A stretch of DNA of 64,000 nt from Pedobacter sp. L105 (GCF_009765875.1 NZ_LMUP01000014.1:310001-374000), one strand, 5' to 3'; positions 54,066-63,756 are shown, counted from the stretch's first letter. Notes: generated by a model not told the origin, from the letters alone. Translations and numbers: made by a program.

Positions 54066-55049
54066 CTATTTCATCAAGTTAAAGGATATCCCAAAGTTGA
54101 AATAAAAGTTAGGATCATATTTCGTAACAACGATCCTGTCCGTTTCCCCACGTTCACGAATTGTGCCATGAAGTGGTTTATTCCATCCGGTTTTAAATAA
54201 ACCTGTAAAGCGGTGAGTAATCCTGTACTCGTACAATAACCCAGATTTTAACTCATTTCGATTATAGTTATAAACCTTTTCGGGGCCTTGAAAATTAGAA
54301 TTAAAATAATATTGTTCTCCCACGAACTCTGTCCCCAAAGACAAACGATCGTTTTTCAATATCTTACGCCTTAGGTAAATCTGCTTAGGTAAGATGACAT
54401 CCAACTCCCAGAGAGAGTCTGAAAATCTGTGATCATAGGAAAAGCTTGGTAATATTGGGGATATGCTATTCGGGTTGGTCTGTAAAATAATCCCTGCTGT
54501 CATTCTTGTTTGGGTATCATTTTTAAGGACAAGCGATCCTATATAAGTAGCGTTAAAACGACCAAAGCTTTTGAAAGAGGCATCTCCAAAACCACTAAAG
54601 TTGGAGGTAAATGTTGTTCCGAATAATTGATCGTTTCGCGTGTAGTTTAAAGACCCAAGAATATAATGAAAGCTCAACTCGTCACGTTGTGCAACAACGG
54701 GCATGCCTCCGGAAGGGACATTTATATTATCAAAAGATACCTGTTCATATTTATAACGGAAAGAGGTACTTAGGGTCCAATTTTTCTTCTCGATGAGCGG
54801 TAAGTTGAACGCTACTTTTAACCTGTTCTGACTTTTTAGGTCGCCCGTTTCGTAAGATTGACCACGATATTCAGATTTGTAATGGGTATCACCAAATTGA
54901 TCGAACTGGACATCCAAAGTGCGTGTTGCTGGAAATTCATTAGTGATCAATTTGGGAACGACCTTCTCCTCCGGAGTGGATTCAGAACTTTGTGCATGCA
55001 GCGATGTTGCAAGGAACATCAAAAGGATAATATATAGATACTTTTTCAT
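54066..55049 (-). CDS. DUF6268-like outer membrane beta-barrel protein
   Basis: 327 residues. Signal peptide MKKYLYIILLMFLATSLHAQ, then a barrel with amphipathic strands (NWTLSTSFRYKYEQVSFDNI, NRNELKSGLLYEYRITHRFT, GLFKTGWNKPLHG) ending FYFNFGISFNLMK. The pattern of a central YDHRFSDSLWELDVILPKQI segment and final FNFGISFNL strand fits DUF6268-type barrels. Function unknown. Follows the desaturase gene on the same strand by 105 bases. Confidence 0.7.
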   Translation of the reverse strand: MKKYLYIILLMFLATSLHAQSSESTPEEKVVPKLITNEFPATRTLDVQFDQFGDTHYKSEYRGQSYETGDLKSQNRLKVAFNLPLIEKKNWTLSTSFRYKYEQVSFDNINVPSGGMPVVAQRDELSFHYILGSLNYTRNDQLFGTTFTSNFSGFGDASFKSFGRFNATYIGSLVLKNDTQTRMTAGIILQTNPNSISPILPSFSYDHRFSDSLWELDVILPKQIYLRRKILKNDRLSLGTEFVGEQYYFNSNFQGPEKVYNYNRNELKSGLLYEYRITHRFTGLFKTGWNKPLHGTIRERGETDRIVVTKYDPNFYFNFGISFNLMK

Positions 55050-55154
55050 GATTTTTTTGTGTTGAATTTGATTTCCTTGAAAAGAAAATCTTCTTAAAGG
55101 ATGTTAAGAAGGATTTGGTACCCTATCCTTTTATACCGCTTGCGTATTGAACTT

Positions 55155-56204
55155 TTAGTAATTAGTAAAACGCGCAGTTCTTTCCTTTAAAAGCGCAATA
55201 ACATATTCGTCTGAGGCAAATCGGTTCCCGATGTTCACAAAATTTCTTGCCAGCAGATCATATCGCTTTGCGAGCAGGAACACTGCTACCATCATGATAT
55301 CTATCTTAATAAAGACAACCGCGTTATTATCTATATAACTGTTTACTGTCATTTGGAAATTAGCCGGGTGTTCTGTCCAGTGCATTGTTGGTTTTAAATG
55401 ATGCGAGATATGGTATCCGTCGTTCCAGCATTGCCAGTTGTATGTACTGTTGATACAGGTGAAGCTGTTTTTAAAAGAATTGCCGGGATCTGTAGGATCT
55501 ATAAACGCATGTTGCGCCCAGTTACCGAGCATAGCAGTCAGCCGGTAAAAGAAATAGGGAAAAATAAATACACAGAGGGTAGCCGGCCTGTTAAAGCAGC
55601 ACAAAACTAAAGTAACAACTATAAACAGGATTTCTCCGCGTACAGCACTATACATTAATTTTTTGCGGTTTCTCTTTTTGAAATAGGCAGCAATGTCATA
55701 TATCCCCATAATCATAAACTTTCCCAGGTACAACAAGAAGTTTTTTAGCGAATCACGTTGGTAGGGCATGGTGGAACTTTCGTCGTCCCGAAGGTTATTT
55801 TCGGCATGGTGCATACCGATATGATGCGCATAGTAGGTATCAGCCATATGCCCGAAAAAGGGAGCGAGTAAGTAGGGGAGCAGATAGTTTAGATAATTAT
55901 ATTGCTTTTTAAATAAAGTTCGGTGAGCGGTGCAATGAAACATCAGTGCAAACCGGCCAATGAAAAAAGCGGCATTCATTATCATGTAAATGACGGCCGC
56001 AGCCAGCAAATACCACCCAATTAGTAAGTTGCTGTACAGTAACACCGCGTATGGAACCAGGAACAGGATAATCTTGATTGTAAAATAAATGAAAGGCAAG
56101 TCTCTTTCATCGCGGATAAGGTGGATAAAGAAATTGTCCAGGCGATTATAATTTTTAGGCTTTACAAAACCTGGATCTGTGAAAGTATTGGGTATGGGTT
56201 GCAT
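55155..56204 (-). CDS. Fatty acid desaturase family protein
   Basis: 349 residues with about four to six membrane helices. The three His clusters are present: HCTAHR, HHIGMHH and GYHISHHLKP. These bind the di-iron centre. Family members insert double bonds into, or hydroxylate, acyl chains at the cytoplasmic membrane. It is followed by an outer-membrane barrel gene. Substrate position cannot be assigned. Confidence 0.85.
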   Translation of the reverse strand: MQPIPNTFTDPGFVKPKNYNRLDNFFIHLIRDERDLPFIYFTIKIILFLVPYAVLLYSNLLIGWYLLAAAVIYMIMNAAFFIGRFALMFHCTAHRTLFKKQYNYLNYLLPYLLAPFFGHMADTYYAHHIGMHHAENNLRDDESSTMPYQRDSLKNFLLYLGKFMIMGIYDIAAYFKKRNRKKLMYSAVRGEILFIVVTLVLCCFNRPATLCVFIFPYFFYRLTAMLGNWAQHAFIDPTDPGNSFKNSFTCINSTYNWQCWNDGYHISHHLKPTMHWTEHPANFQMTVNSYIDNNAVVFIKIDIMMVAVFLLAKRYDLLARNFVNIGNRFASDEYVIALLKERTARFTNY

Positions 56205-56331
56205 ATTGTTTTTATTTCAGTCATGACACGCTGTAAAACATTTACCCTGACTCATTTTGAAAAAAAATAATTTTATGGAGTGTGGTACGAAACGTATGGT
56301 GTAGGTTATCGATAGGATCTTCCAATAATAA

Positions 56332-56365
56332 AAAACCCTCTAAACTATGACGTTTAAAGGGTTTT
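56332..56365 (-). terminator. Terminator between the VOC and desaturase genes
   Basis: AAAACCCTCTAAAC (56332-56345) pairs with GTTTAAAGGGTTTT (56352-56365), 14 bp with one mismatch and a 6-base loop, A/T-rich on both flanks. Confidence 0.65.
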
Positions 56366-56466
56366 ACCAGAATTAGACTTCTGTTTCAATGGGGTGGCGG
56401 GATGCGGGCCATGATAATTATAAGCTCAGCTCTTACATTCTTTTTTGCGGCCTTCAATGACTTTTC

Positions 56467-56916
56467 CTAAATGCTATTCAGCCAGTCGTCGTATGAGATA
56501 ACACCTAACTCAGGTTTGGCTTCACCGTCTAAAATAGCGATATATTCCAACGAATTTCCATCAGGGTCGTTAAAATAAATGGCTATGGCAGGCATCCATG
56601 CAAAAACCATCGGTGCTAAGTCATCGCTCTTCAAAAAGTTATAAGGTTGTAGGTTGTTTGCTTTCAAAAAAGCGATTGATTTATTTAAGACATCATCCAC
56701 CTCGCAGCGAAATGCAAAATGTCTGACGCAAACCTTATCTTTTGGTTTCTCCCATAGGCCAAGCATGGCTCCTTTCGGTGGTCCAACCCAAAAGAAAGCA
56801 ATTCTTCTGCCTTCTTCATAATAACAGGGGGTTAAGCCCATTACATTTTTATAGAAATCAACTGATCTTTCTAAATCTTCAACATCGATATGTGTTTCAA
56901 ATAATCCTTTAATCAT
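56467..56916 (-). CDS. VOC-family (glyoxalase/bleomycin-resistance-like) protein
   Basis: 149 residues. The two betaalphabetabetabeta modules are visible: FETHIDVEDLERSVDFYKNV with MGLTPCYYEEGRRIAF, and RHFAFRCEVDDVLNKSIAFL with AIAIYFNDPDGNSLEYIAIL. His and Glu at the metal positions (ETHIDV, SLEYIA) are present. The family includes glyoxalases and antibiotic-binding proteins; function unknown. Monocistronic. Confidence 0.85.
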   Translation of the reverse strand: MIKGLFETHIDVEDLERSVDFYKNVMGLTPCYYEEGRRIAFFWVGPPKGAMLGLWEKPKDKVCVRHFAFRCEVDDVLNKSIAFLKANNLQPYNFLKSDDLAPMVFAWMPAIAIYFNDPDGNSLEYIAILDGEAKPELGVISYDDWLNSI

Positions 56917-57275
56917 GTCGTAAATGTAAAGATAAGACCTCGGTACATGAAATCATGTTTTTCGATAGTTACATCATTAAAATTTATAATCAATTTGTGG
57001 CTATACATTTTGCTGATTGATGGCCGCTCTTTCTTCCTGCATAACAGTCAGAAAGTAATAAACTAAGTCAATAATCTCAAAAAAAATAGTCCGGTTTAAT
57101 TTTTAAAATCAATACAAACAAATTGATAATTGTCAAACCAGCCGTACTTTGTCAAAGATTATTAATCTGACATCATCTCTAAAATAATTGTAGATGTAAT
57201 AAAATGAACATTGTCTTGACTAATGTTATAAATAAGACTAGATGACAAAATAATTTTACGGAACTAAAATCTTTC
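56917..57275. other. Divergent intergenic region
   Basis: 359 A+T-rich bases between the VOC gene and the ECF sigma gene. No gene, terminator or convincing promoter pair was seen. Confidence 0.5.
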
Positions 57276-57785
57276 ATGCTCAATAAACACGAAGAGGAAT
57301 TCAACGAATTAATTAAGAATAATCATGCTAGTATCTATCGGATCTGCCGGGCATACCTTTATGATATTACATATGCTGACGATCTCTACCAGGATATTTT
57401 GTTCCAGTTGTGGAAAAATGTCCAAAATTTTAAAGGCAAGTCTAAAGTGAGTACCTGGGTATATCGTATTGCAGTTAACTCAGCTATTAATTTTAACAGA
57501 AAAAACAAAAATAAGGAACACATAACACTACCAGACATTATTCATACACCCTTTGAGGAAACACTTTCCATAAAAATTGAGCAGGAACAACAATTGGATA
57601 AAATGAGATATTGTATAAGTCTGTTAGAACCACAAGACCGGTTAATCATCTCGCTGGTACTAGAGGATAAGAGCTATAAAGAAATTGCCGAAATAACGGG
57701 AAACAACCATGTAGGTGTTAAGATAAATCGTATCAAGGGACGCTTGCTTAAACTCATGCAATTAAATACAGAATATGAATTTTAA
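57276..57785 (+). CDS. ECF RNA polymerase sigma factor
   Basis: 169 residues. Region 2 is YRICRAYLYDITYADDLYQD with ILFQLWKNVQNFKGKSKVST and WVYRIAVNSAINFNRK. Region 4 is LEPQDRLIISLVLEDKSYKE with IAEITGNNHVGVKINRIKGR. Intact. It overlaps the next gene by 11 bases, so the product of that gene is a candidate anti-sigma factor. Confidence 0.92.
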   Translation: MLNKHEEEFNELIKNNHASIYRICRAYLYDITYADDLYQDILFQLWKNVQNFKGKSKVSTWVYRIAVNSAINFNRKNKNKEHITLPDIIHTPFEETLSIKIEQEQQLDKMRYCISLLEPQDRLIISLVLEDKSYKEIAEITGNNHVGVKINRIKGRLLKLMQLNTEYEF

Positions 57786-58392
57786 AGACCTACAGGAAAG
57801 CTGGCAAGCCCAGCCTGTTAACGCAAATGTTGATTCATATAAACTATCTGAACAGAAAAGCAAGTGGCAAATTCGACAGCGAAAGTTGCTCAGATCTAAT
57901 ATCATTTTGAGTCTCGGCTGTTTGGCCGCAGTGATTACATTGACGTGGTTATATATTTCCCATAATCATGAATTTGGGTGGCCATTTAAGGTTAGTATTG
58001 GCTCCTTAAACCTTTTAATGTTTATTATTTGCCTTATATCCTGGAAGAGTTATGCCTTTAAAAAAGAAAACTTTGAGGTTTCCAGTATTCACTTCATCAG
58101 CTACCATATTAGAAAACTGAACTGGCAGCGTAATATCATTATGAAATATATTTGGGTACATACCGTGTTAATTTGGTTGGCGCTGGTGATGTATACCTGG
58201 AGCAGTCATAGAACTACGACTTTTAAATTCACAGCTCTGGCCATAATCACAGTTTATATTTTTGGGATTACCGGGTGGTTCTGGATTAAAAAACTGAGGA
58301 AAGAAGTGTCAAAGCTAAATGATCTGATGGCTGATCTGGAATATATGAAAGAAAAGCTGTTGGAAAATGAGGACGTAGAAAACACCTTTTGA
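57775..58392 (+). CDS. Four-helix membrane protein, candidate anti-sigma factor
   Basis: 205 residues. About 40 polar N-terminal residues precede membrane helices at about 42-60, 73-92, 122-140 and 150-170; the C-terminus is a charged coil (VSKLNDLMADLEYMKEKLLE). Translational coupling to an ECF sigma gene suggests a membrane-bound regulator of it. The N-terminal segment lacks a zinc motif, so this is not a classical zinc anti-sigma factor. Confidence 0.55.
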   Translation: MNFKDLQESWQAQPVNANVDSYKLSEQKSKWQIRQRKLLRSNIILSLGCLAAVITLTWLYISHNHEFGWPFKVSIGSLNLLMFIICLISWKSYAFKKENFEVSSIHFISYHIRKLNWQRNIIMKYIWVHTVLIWLALVMYTWSSHRTTTFKFTALAIITVYIFGITGWFWIKKLRKEVSKLNDLMADLEYMKEKLLENEDVENTF

Positions 58393-58525
58393 TCATCGTC
58401 ATCTGTACGTCTAAAAAAATGAAGAAATTTAAAAAGCACATTTAAATTAGCTTTAACGTAATTTAACACTTGTATCCGGTTATATTTTTTTAACTTCCTG
58501 AAGCCATTACATAAAACCTCTTATA

Positions 58526-59704
58526 ATGAACTTAAAGAAACTAATTAAGTTACTCATTTGCCTGGGATCTATTTTATCCAGTTTAAATGCAAATGCTCAG
58601 GTTGTTATACTTCAAAGCACCGTGGATAAACTTGAAAGCTATAAAAATTTTAGTTATCAATATGTTTATAAACTGAAAGAGGCATTTGGTGATACCTCAA
58701 TATTCAATAGTAAATTTCTTTTATTAAAAACACCCGAAGAAAAAGAACTAGGGTATGTTTTTAGATTGGAGAGCAGCTTCGGTGACATGAAAGTTCCTTC
58801 AATAGAACAATATGATGGAAAAAAATTTACCGCATTGTATCCTAAAGATAGTACTTATTATACCAGCCAAAGGAAAAATGCACAGGCAGAGGATTTTAGC
58901 CGTTCATTGCCAGGCGAATTAAATTACATGAAAACCTTTTCAAAGGAACATCCAGCTAAACTTATACAATCAGCCGATACCATCATTAATTCAATTAATT
59001 GTTATCATTTGGTTTTTAATACGATGGATACCATTGTAAACAAAGATCATTTGTACGTTAGAAGGCATCTTTTTATCAACAAGGTGACTGATTTACCTGT
59101 TGGAATAGTGATCCGCGCAAGGTCTAGTGGTTATGGAAAAGAAGTGACAAATTACTATGCAGATGAATTTTATTTTAATTACAAGATGGATCAGGATAAC
59201 GTCAACCTGGCTTATTTTGCTATTCCAGAAGAATTTCATCCGGCTAAACAAAAACCTAATGAGCAGGTTGTTTTATTAGCATCAGGTAAAGTTGCTCCTG
59301 ATTTTACATTATATGATTCTGATGGTAAAAAAACTTCATTATCACAATTTAAGGGTAAAATCGTATTACTGGATTTTTTCTTTGTCGGCTGCGGCGCTTG
59401 TATGCAAACTTTAGCCCCTTTGGATAAACTTGACAAAAAGTATAAAAATAAAAACTTTGTAATTTTAAGTATCAGCGATAGAGATAGTAAGAAACTAGTA
59501 ACAGAGTTTAAAGAAAGTCAACATATCAGCAATCAAGTTTATCCCAATGGAGGTGATGTAGCCAAATTGTACCATATGACAGCCGGCCCTACGTTTTACT
59601 TCATTGATCAGGAAGGAAAAATATCAAGTGCCTTTATTGGTGTTGCGGATAATTTTGAAGAAAAGATGTCTGTCATCATCGACAACTTAATCAAAAAATC
59701 ATAA
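58526..59704 (+). CDS. Secreted TlpA-like thioredoxin-fold protein with N-terminal LolA-like domain
   Basis: 392 residues. A signal peptide (CLGSILSSLNANAQ end) is followed by a beta-rich domain at about 25-240 (LESYKNFSYQYVYKLKEAFG, YVRRHLFINKVTDLPVGIVI) that resembles LolA-like/DUF2092-type sandwiches. The thioredoxin domain at about 255-390 has VAPDFTLYDSDGKKTSLSQF and a redox motif CGAC (Cys289 and Cys292), plus GPTFYFIDQEGKIS. It is periplasmic or envelope-bound. It follows the ECF sigma/membrane protein pair by 133 bases. Confidence 0.8.
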   Translation: MNLKKLIKLLICLGSILSSLNANAQVVILQSTVDKLESYKNFSYQYVYKLKEAFGDTSIFNSKFLLLKTPEEKELGYVFRLESSFGDMKVPSIEQYDGKKFTALYPKDSTYYTSQRKNAQAEDFSRSLPGELNYMKTFSKEHPAKLIQSADTIINSINCYHLVFNTMDTIVNKDHLYVRRHLFINKVTDLPVGIVIRARSSGYGKEVTNYYADEFYFNYKMDQDNVNLAYFAIPEEFHPAKQKPNEQVVLLASGKVAPDFTLYDSDGKKTSLSQFKGKIVLLDFFFVGCGACMQTLAPLDKLDKKYKNKNFVILSISDRDSKKLVTEFKESQHISNQVYPNGGDVAKLYHMTAGPTFYFIDQEGKISSAFIGVADNFEEKMSVIIDNLIKKS

Positions 59705-60000
59705 TCAGGTTCCCTTCGTTATCTTTAGATGTTGTTAAGTCAGAATGATTTAGTGAAGAATCTGTATCACAAAGCTACTATTTGAATTTTCAACCAAACA
59801 TACCAATCACACAGAATTGGCCGTTCGTATTTTTAAATATGATAAGGTCGCATTTTTTTTGCCACAGTTTTTTTACAGGTGATTCCCTTCAATTTAGGCC
59901 CATATTGATAATATTAGGTAAGTATTGAACAATAAATGTATATTATTACAGCCGGGTAAAGTTAAATTTACCTCACCGTTTATTATACCTCTTATTAAAT
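59705..60000. other. Intergenic region
   Basis: 296 bases upstream of the TPR-protease gene. A+T rich; no gene, terminator or convincing promoter pair was recognised. Confidence 0.4.
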
Positions 60001-62898
60001 ATGATATTGAATAAATTCTATCTACCTTTTTTTGGCCTTGCCTTGCTAACCACTATAAGCTCAAAAGCGCAGACTATATCTCCGGATAGCACTGCGGCAG
60101 CAACCAGGCATTTAAAAGAACTACAAGCTGAATTACTTCAAAGCACTAAAAAGGGAAGGGTAGAAGCAAATAAAGTACACAAGATGCTTCAGCTCGGTTT
60201 GTGGGCAGACGCAGCAAGGATTATTGCAGCTAATAAAAAACCAAAAGCAGATTATAAGCTGCTCAAAGCAGAAGAACTCATCCTGCATAATGAATTTAAA
60301 TCCGCAGAACAGCTGGTTAATGGTGTACTCAAAGATCAGCCTTCCAATCAGGAGGCAATGCTGTTAAAGGCCACCCTGGAAATCCAGGCCTGGCGTTTAC
60401 CTTTGGCAGAATCTATCTGCAATAACATCATAAAAATAGCTCCCGGAAATGAAGCCGCAAGGCTGCTTTTGGGCCGTTCACTGCTGCTGCAGAAAAAATA
60501 TAACGAAGCCTTAAAGCTGGCTAAAGAGGTAGAATCTCAAAATGTTAACAGCGCTGGTGCTTACTTACTGGAAGCTGACGTTTATTTTTGGAACCAGCAT
60601 CCTGAACTTGCAGAAGAGCCGCTTAAAAAATCACTAACGATAGATCCCTATAATGCTGACGCCCGCTTTAGTTATGGATACGCCATCTGGAGAAGGATAG
60701 ATGCCACACAGATGAACGCCATGGCTGCACAATGGGAAATTGCCCTGGCCGTAAATCCGCTGCATTTTCAAACCAACTGGCACTGGGGCAATGGACATAC
60801 CAACTTAACTTATGCAGATTATGCCGAGAAGGATGATGATGACGTAAGGAAAGCATTGGAAAAAGCAGACAACCTTGTCCGTAAAAACCAGGTGAATGAT
60901 GCGATTGAAGTAACAAGGCAGGTAGGCAGGTTATATCCGCATTCCGTTTTACCTCTGATGCACAGGGCTTCGATCTATTATATAGCATTTGATATGAACA
61001 GAACAACAAGACTGGATTCTGCCCAGGCATTGTTTATCAAAATACTGGCCATTAAAAAACACTATGGCCCGGCACACAATGGTCTGTCGGCAGTGATCAA
61101 ATCCAGGCGTATCCCTTATCTGGCAGCCTTTGACTCGATTACCAACAGGCTGGCAACTACTAAGATCACAGATATGTACAACTTTACCAAGGTGTTTCCT
61201 GATGTAAGTTATTATCCAGGGTCTACTGTAAAGGCAATGGTTTGGAACCAGTTGTTTACTTCTGTGGTTTACTTTCCTTTCCTGTCTAAACAGGGAAATA
61301 CTTTTCGTATCCCGCCGTTGCATTTGGATCTGGCTATTGTGATGAATTCTCCATCTTTCAGGTACATGACTACTTTTGATAACCGTCAGTGGATGGACAT
61401 CAGAGGTGTAGGAAGTGGTGCCGCCGCTATAGAATACGTAGAACGTGGTGCTTTTCAGGAACGCAATGTGATCCTTCATGAGTATACACACCTTTTTCAT
61501 ACCACCGTACTTACCGATGCTGAAAAGAGGGAAATACGTGCGCATTATTATAAAGCGATGAAGGAAAAAAGAATGCTTGATTATTATTCGCAGAACAATG
61601 AACATGAATATTTTGCACAAACTTACCCGGCCTATTTTGAACCGGTAAAGGTGCATCCGCTGGATTTTAAGTCGATGAACACCACTAACGACCTGAAAAC
61701 TAAAGATCCTGAAATGTATGCCTTTATAGATCGTTTAGTGACTAAAGAACGCGCTTACCTGGCGGGAGACCAGCAGGCGATGGCCAGTAATTGGTCTGAG
61801 GTTTATTTGAATAAAAGTCAGAGTGTAGCACAAAAGGATATTAAACTGGCAACAAGTTACCTGGATACGGCATTGGTTTATGACCAGAAATACCTGCCCG
61901 TTTACCTGCAGGAAGCAAACCTTAAACTGCAGGTGCTTAATTTTGAAGGTGCTGAAAACTGGCTGAAAAAAGCAAAGGCAGTAGATTCTACCTATGCGCC
62001 AATTTATGCTACTTACGCGGCTATGGAAGCCATACGTGCACAAACCACCAATATCGGTATACCATCATCAGTTACGCTACAGGCAGATTATCTTAAAAAA
62101 TCTATCCGGCTGGAAAATGATTTCCAGGAACTGGCGGCGTTAAACGGTACCCTGCGTTATGCTTACCGCGATAACGGACAGATTGCTGAAGCTATTAAAA
62201 CTGCTGATGAGTATGGAAAAACCGGGGCTACGGTATCAACTTATCTGAGAGATCAGCGGGATGATGCAACAGCCTTTGCAGCTGTATTGAGGGCCGAACT
62301 AAAAGATACTGCCTCCGTTACTGTATTAAAACATTTGGTGTTGCAAAAACCGCAGCATTATGAATACCGGAATTATTATGCCGATGCTTTAGAAGGAGAG
62401 GGGAAATACAAAGAAGCCATTGCAACAATCAGTGAAGCGCAGCGTATTTTAAATGCTTCAGGGAATGCACGCTCGGATTATAACCTGAGGATTGCAGCGT
62501 TATTTCAAGATTTAGGGCAGAAGGATAGCGTAGAGTTTTACCTGGCGCCGTTTTTATCTGGTAAAACAGTGGTTAGAGAAGGTGATAAACTAAGATATGT
62601 CCGTTTGTTAACCCAGGTGCAAAAATATGACCAGGCAAAAGTGGTGCTGTCTACCTTGAAAACAAGCGGTGATCCTTATTATCTTTCCGATTATTTTTAC
62701 ACAAAAGCTAAATTACAGGAAGCCCAGTCTTTAGCCGTTCAAAGTGCTGAAAGTTATAGGATGGCCATTACACAAAACCCTTATCACCTAAAGGCTTATG
62801 TAGGTTTATTAAACTATTATACCGTAGCGGGAAAGGCGAAAGAGGCGGCCGACCTGGAGACCGCGATGAAAAATTTCACTCACGTGACTAAGCAATAA
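60001..62898 (+). CDS. Secreted TPR protein with an HExxH metalloprotease core
   Basis: 965 residues. Signal peptide at about 1-24. TPR-like helices run from about 50 to 390 (LLKATLEIQAWRLPLAESIC, ARLLLGRSLLLQKKYNEALK) and again from about 600 to 965 (YLQEANLKLQVLNFEGAENW, EYRNYYADALEGEGKYKEAI). Between them lies a gluzincin-like core: HEYTH (His493-Glu494-His497) in NVILHEYTHLFHTT, then NNEHEYFAQTYPAYFEP at about 532-548 with Glu534/Glu536 as the third zinc ligand. The TPR-protease-TPR layout is unusual. An envelope peptidase is inferred. Confidence 0.75.
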   Translation: MILNKFYLPFFGLALLTTISSKAQTISPDSTAAATRHLKELQAELLQSTKKGRVEANKVHKMLQLGLWADAARIIAANKKPKADYKLLKAEELILHNEFKSAEQLVNGVLKDQPSNQEAMLLKATLEIQAWRLPLAESICNNIIKIAPGNEAARLLLGRSLLLQKKYNEALKLAKEVESQNVNSAGAYLLEADVYFWNQHPELAEEPLKKSLTIDPYNADARFSYGYAIWRRIDATQMNAMAAQWEIALAVNPLHFQTNWHWGNGHTNLTYADYAEKDDDDVRKALEKADNLVRKNQVNDAIEVTRQVGRLYPHSVLPLMHRASIYYIAFDMNRTTRLDSAQALFIKILAIKKHYGPAHNGLSAVIKSRRIPYLAAFDSITNRLATTKITDMYNFTKVFPDVSYYPGSTVKAMVWNQLFTSVVYFPFLSKQGNTFRIPPLHLDLAIVMNSPSFRYMTTFDNRQWMDIRGVGSGAAAIEYVERGAFQERNVILHEYTHLFHTTVLTDAEKREIRAHYYKAMKEKRMLDYYSQNNEHEYFAQTYPAYFEPVKVHPLDFKSMNTTNDLKTKDPEMYAFIDRLVTKERAYLAGDQQAMASNWSEVYLNKSQSVAQKDIKLATSYLDTALVYDQKYLPVYLQEANLKLQVLNFEGAENWLKKAKAVDSTYAPIYATYAAMEAIRAQTTNIGIPSSVTLQADYLKKSIRLENDFQELAALNGTLRYAYRDNGQIAEAIKTADEYGKTGATVSTYLRDQRDDATAFAAVLRAELKDTASVTVLKHLVLQKPQHYEYRNYYADALEGEGKYKEAIATISEAQRILNASGNARSDYNLRIAALFQDLGQKDSVEFYLAPFLSGKTVVREGDKLRYVRLLTQVQKYDQAKVVLSTLKTSGDPYYLSDYFYTKAKLQEAQSLAVQSAESYRMAITQNPYHLKAYVGLLNYYTVAGKAKEAADLETAMKNFTHVTKQ

Positions 62899-62967
62899 TA
62901 AAAAAAAGGGGATTTTGGCGGTAATTAGCTATGTTTACGATTATTAAATCTGCATATATTAAATACT

Positions 62968-63618
62968 ATGGAACATACAGAACCTAAAATTATTTTTTTT
63001 GATATCGGTGGCGTTTTATTAACCAATGGATGGGGAAACGATTCCCGTAAATTGGCTGCACAGAAATTTGGTTTGGATTATGATGAACTGAATACATTGC
63101 ATGGTTATGTGTTTAACGTTTTTGAAATTGGTACGATTACTTTAGACCAGTACCTGGATACGGTAATCTTTAATCATCCGAGAGAGTTTACACGTGAAGA
63201 TTTTAAAGAGTTTATGTTTTCCAGATCAATTGAGTTACCAGGTTTGTTAAAATGGCTTAAAGCCTGGAAAAAAGATTCAGGATTCAGGATTATTTCCATT
63301 AACAACGAAGGAAGGGAGCTGAACAGCTATAGGGTAAAGAAATTTAAACTGCATGAGTGTTTTGATGCTTTCGTTTCTTCCTGTGATGTGAAAATGCGTA
63401 AACCTGATCCAAATATATTCACCTTAGCTTTGGGTATCGCACAGGCCAGCCCAAGCCAGTGTTACTATTTCGATGACAGGATATTCCAGGCAGAAACCGC
63501 AACAAGAATGGGAATGCATGGTTATCACCATACCAGTTTTGAAGAAACAAAGGCCATTCTGGAAAAGATCAAAGAAGAATGTTTTGGTGCTAAAGCTGTT
63601 AAACCTGCTAAAGCGTAA
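62968..63618 (+). CDS. HAD-superfamily hydrolase (HAD-IA type)
   Basis: 216 residues. Motif I is IIFFDIGGVLLTNGWG; the second Asp of DxDx(T/V) is replaced by Gly, as in several epoxide-hydrolase-N-like/phosphoglycolate-like HADs. The next motifs are IISINNEGRELN, then SSCDVKMRKPDPNIFTLALG (Lys) and CYYFDDRIFQAETATRMGM (Asp-Asp). The helical cap lies between motifs I and II. Substrate unknown. Confidence 0.85.
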   Translation: MEHTEPKIIFFDIGGVLLTNGWGNDSRKLAAQKFGLDYDELNTLHGYVFNVFEIGTITLDQYLDTVIFNHPREFTREDFKEFMFSRSIELPGLLKWLKAWKKDSGFRIISINNEGRELNSYRVKKFKLHECFDAFVSSCDVKMRKPDPNIFTLALGIAQASPSQCYYFDDRIFQAETATRMGMHGYHHTSFEETKAILEKIKEECFGAKAVKPAKA

Positions 63619-63630
63619 TATTTTGCTACG

Positions 63631-63705
63631 ATACCCTTTACCAGCCTTTTCCACTAAGGCTAAACAAAACCAATTTTGGCCGACCAGCCAACGAGGGTAT
63701 TTTTA
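63631..63705 (+). terminator. Three-way-junction structure with U-run after the HAD gene
   Basis: An outer stem (ATACCC at 63631-63636, GGGTAT at 63695-63700) encloses two hairpins: AGCCTT/AAGGCT at 63643-63661 and TTGGC/GCCAA at 63676-63691. TTTTT follows the outer stem. It may be the transcription end of the HAD gene or a structured RNA. Confidence 0.45.
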
Positions 63706-63713
63706 ATAGGAAC

Positions 63714-63756
63714 GGTTAGAGAAGAGATGTCTGCAATAGGCGTTTTTTCTCTAACC
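63714..63756 (-). repeat. Inverted repeat after the small membrane protein gene
   Basis: Perfect 10-bp arms, GGTTAGAGAA (63714-63723) and TTCTCTAACC (63747-63756), lie just past the stop of the minus-strand small gene. Likely an imperfect terminator. Confidence 0.4.

Noticed and set aside
60949..61656. 235-residue frame on the minus strand within the TPR-protease gene.
   Set aside because: Shadow of the real gene, with Arg/Cys/His-rich, domain-free sequence.
63631..63700. The stem pattern superficially recalls a tRNA (acceptor-like outer stem, inner hairpins).
   Set aside because: Only two inner hairpins, no anticodon loop geometry, and the 3' hairpin has a 6-base loop without the TTCRANY signature. 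Treated as a terminator-like structure.
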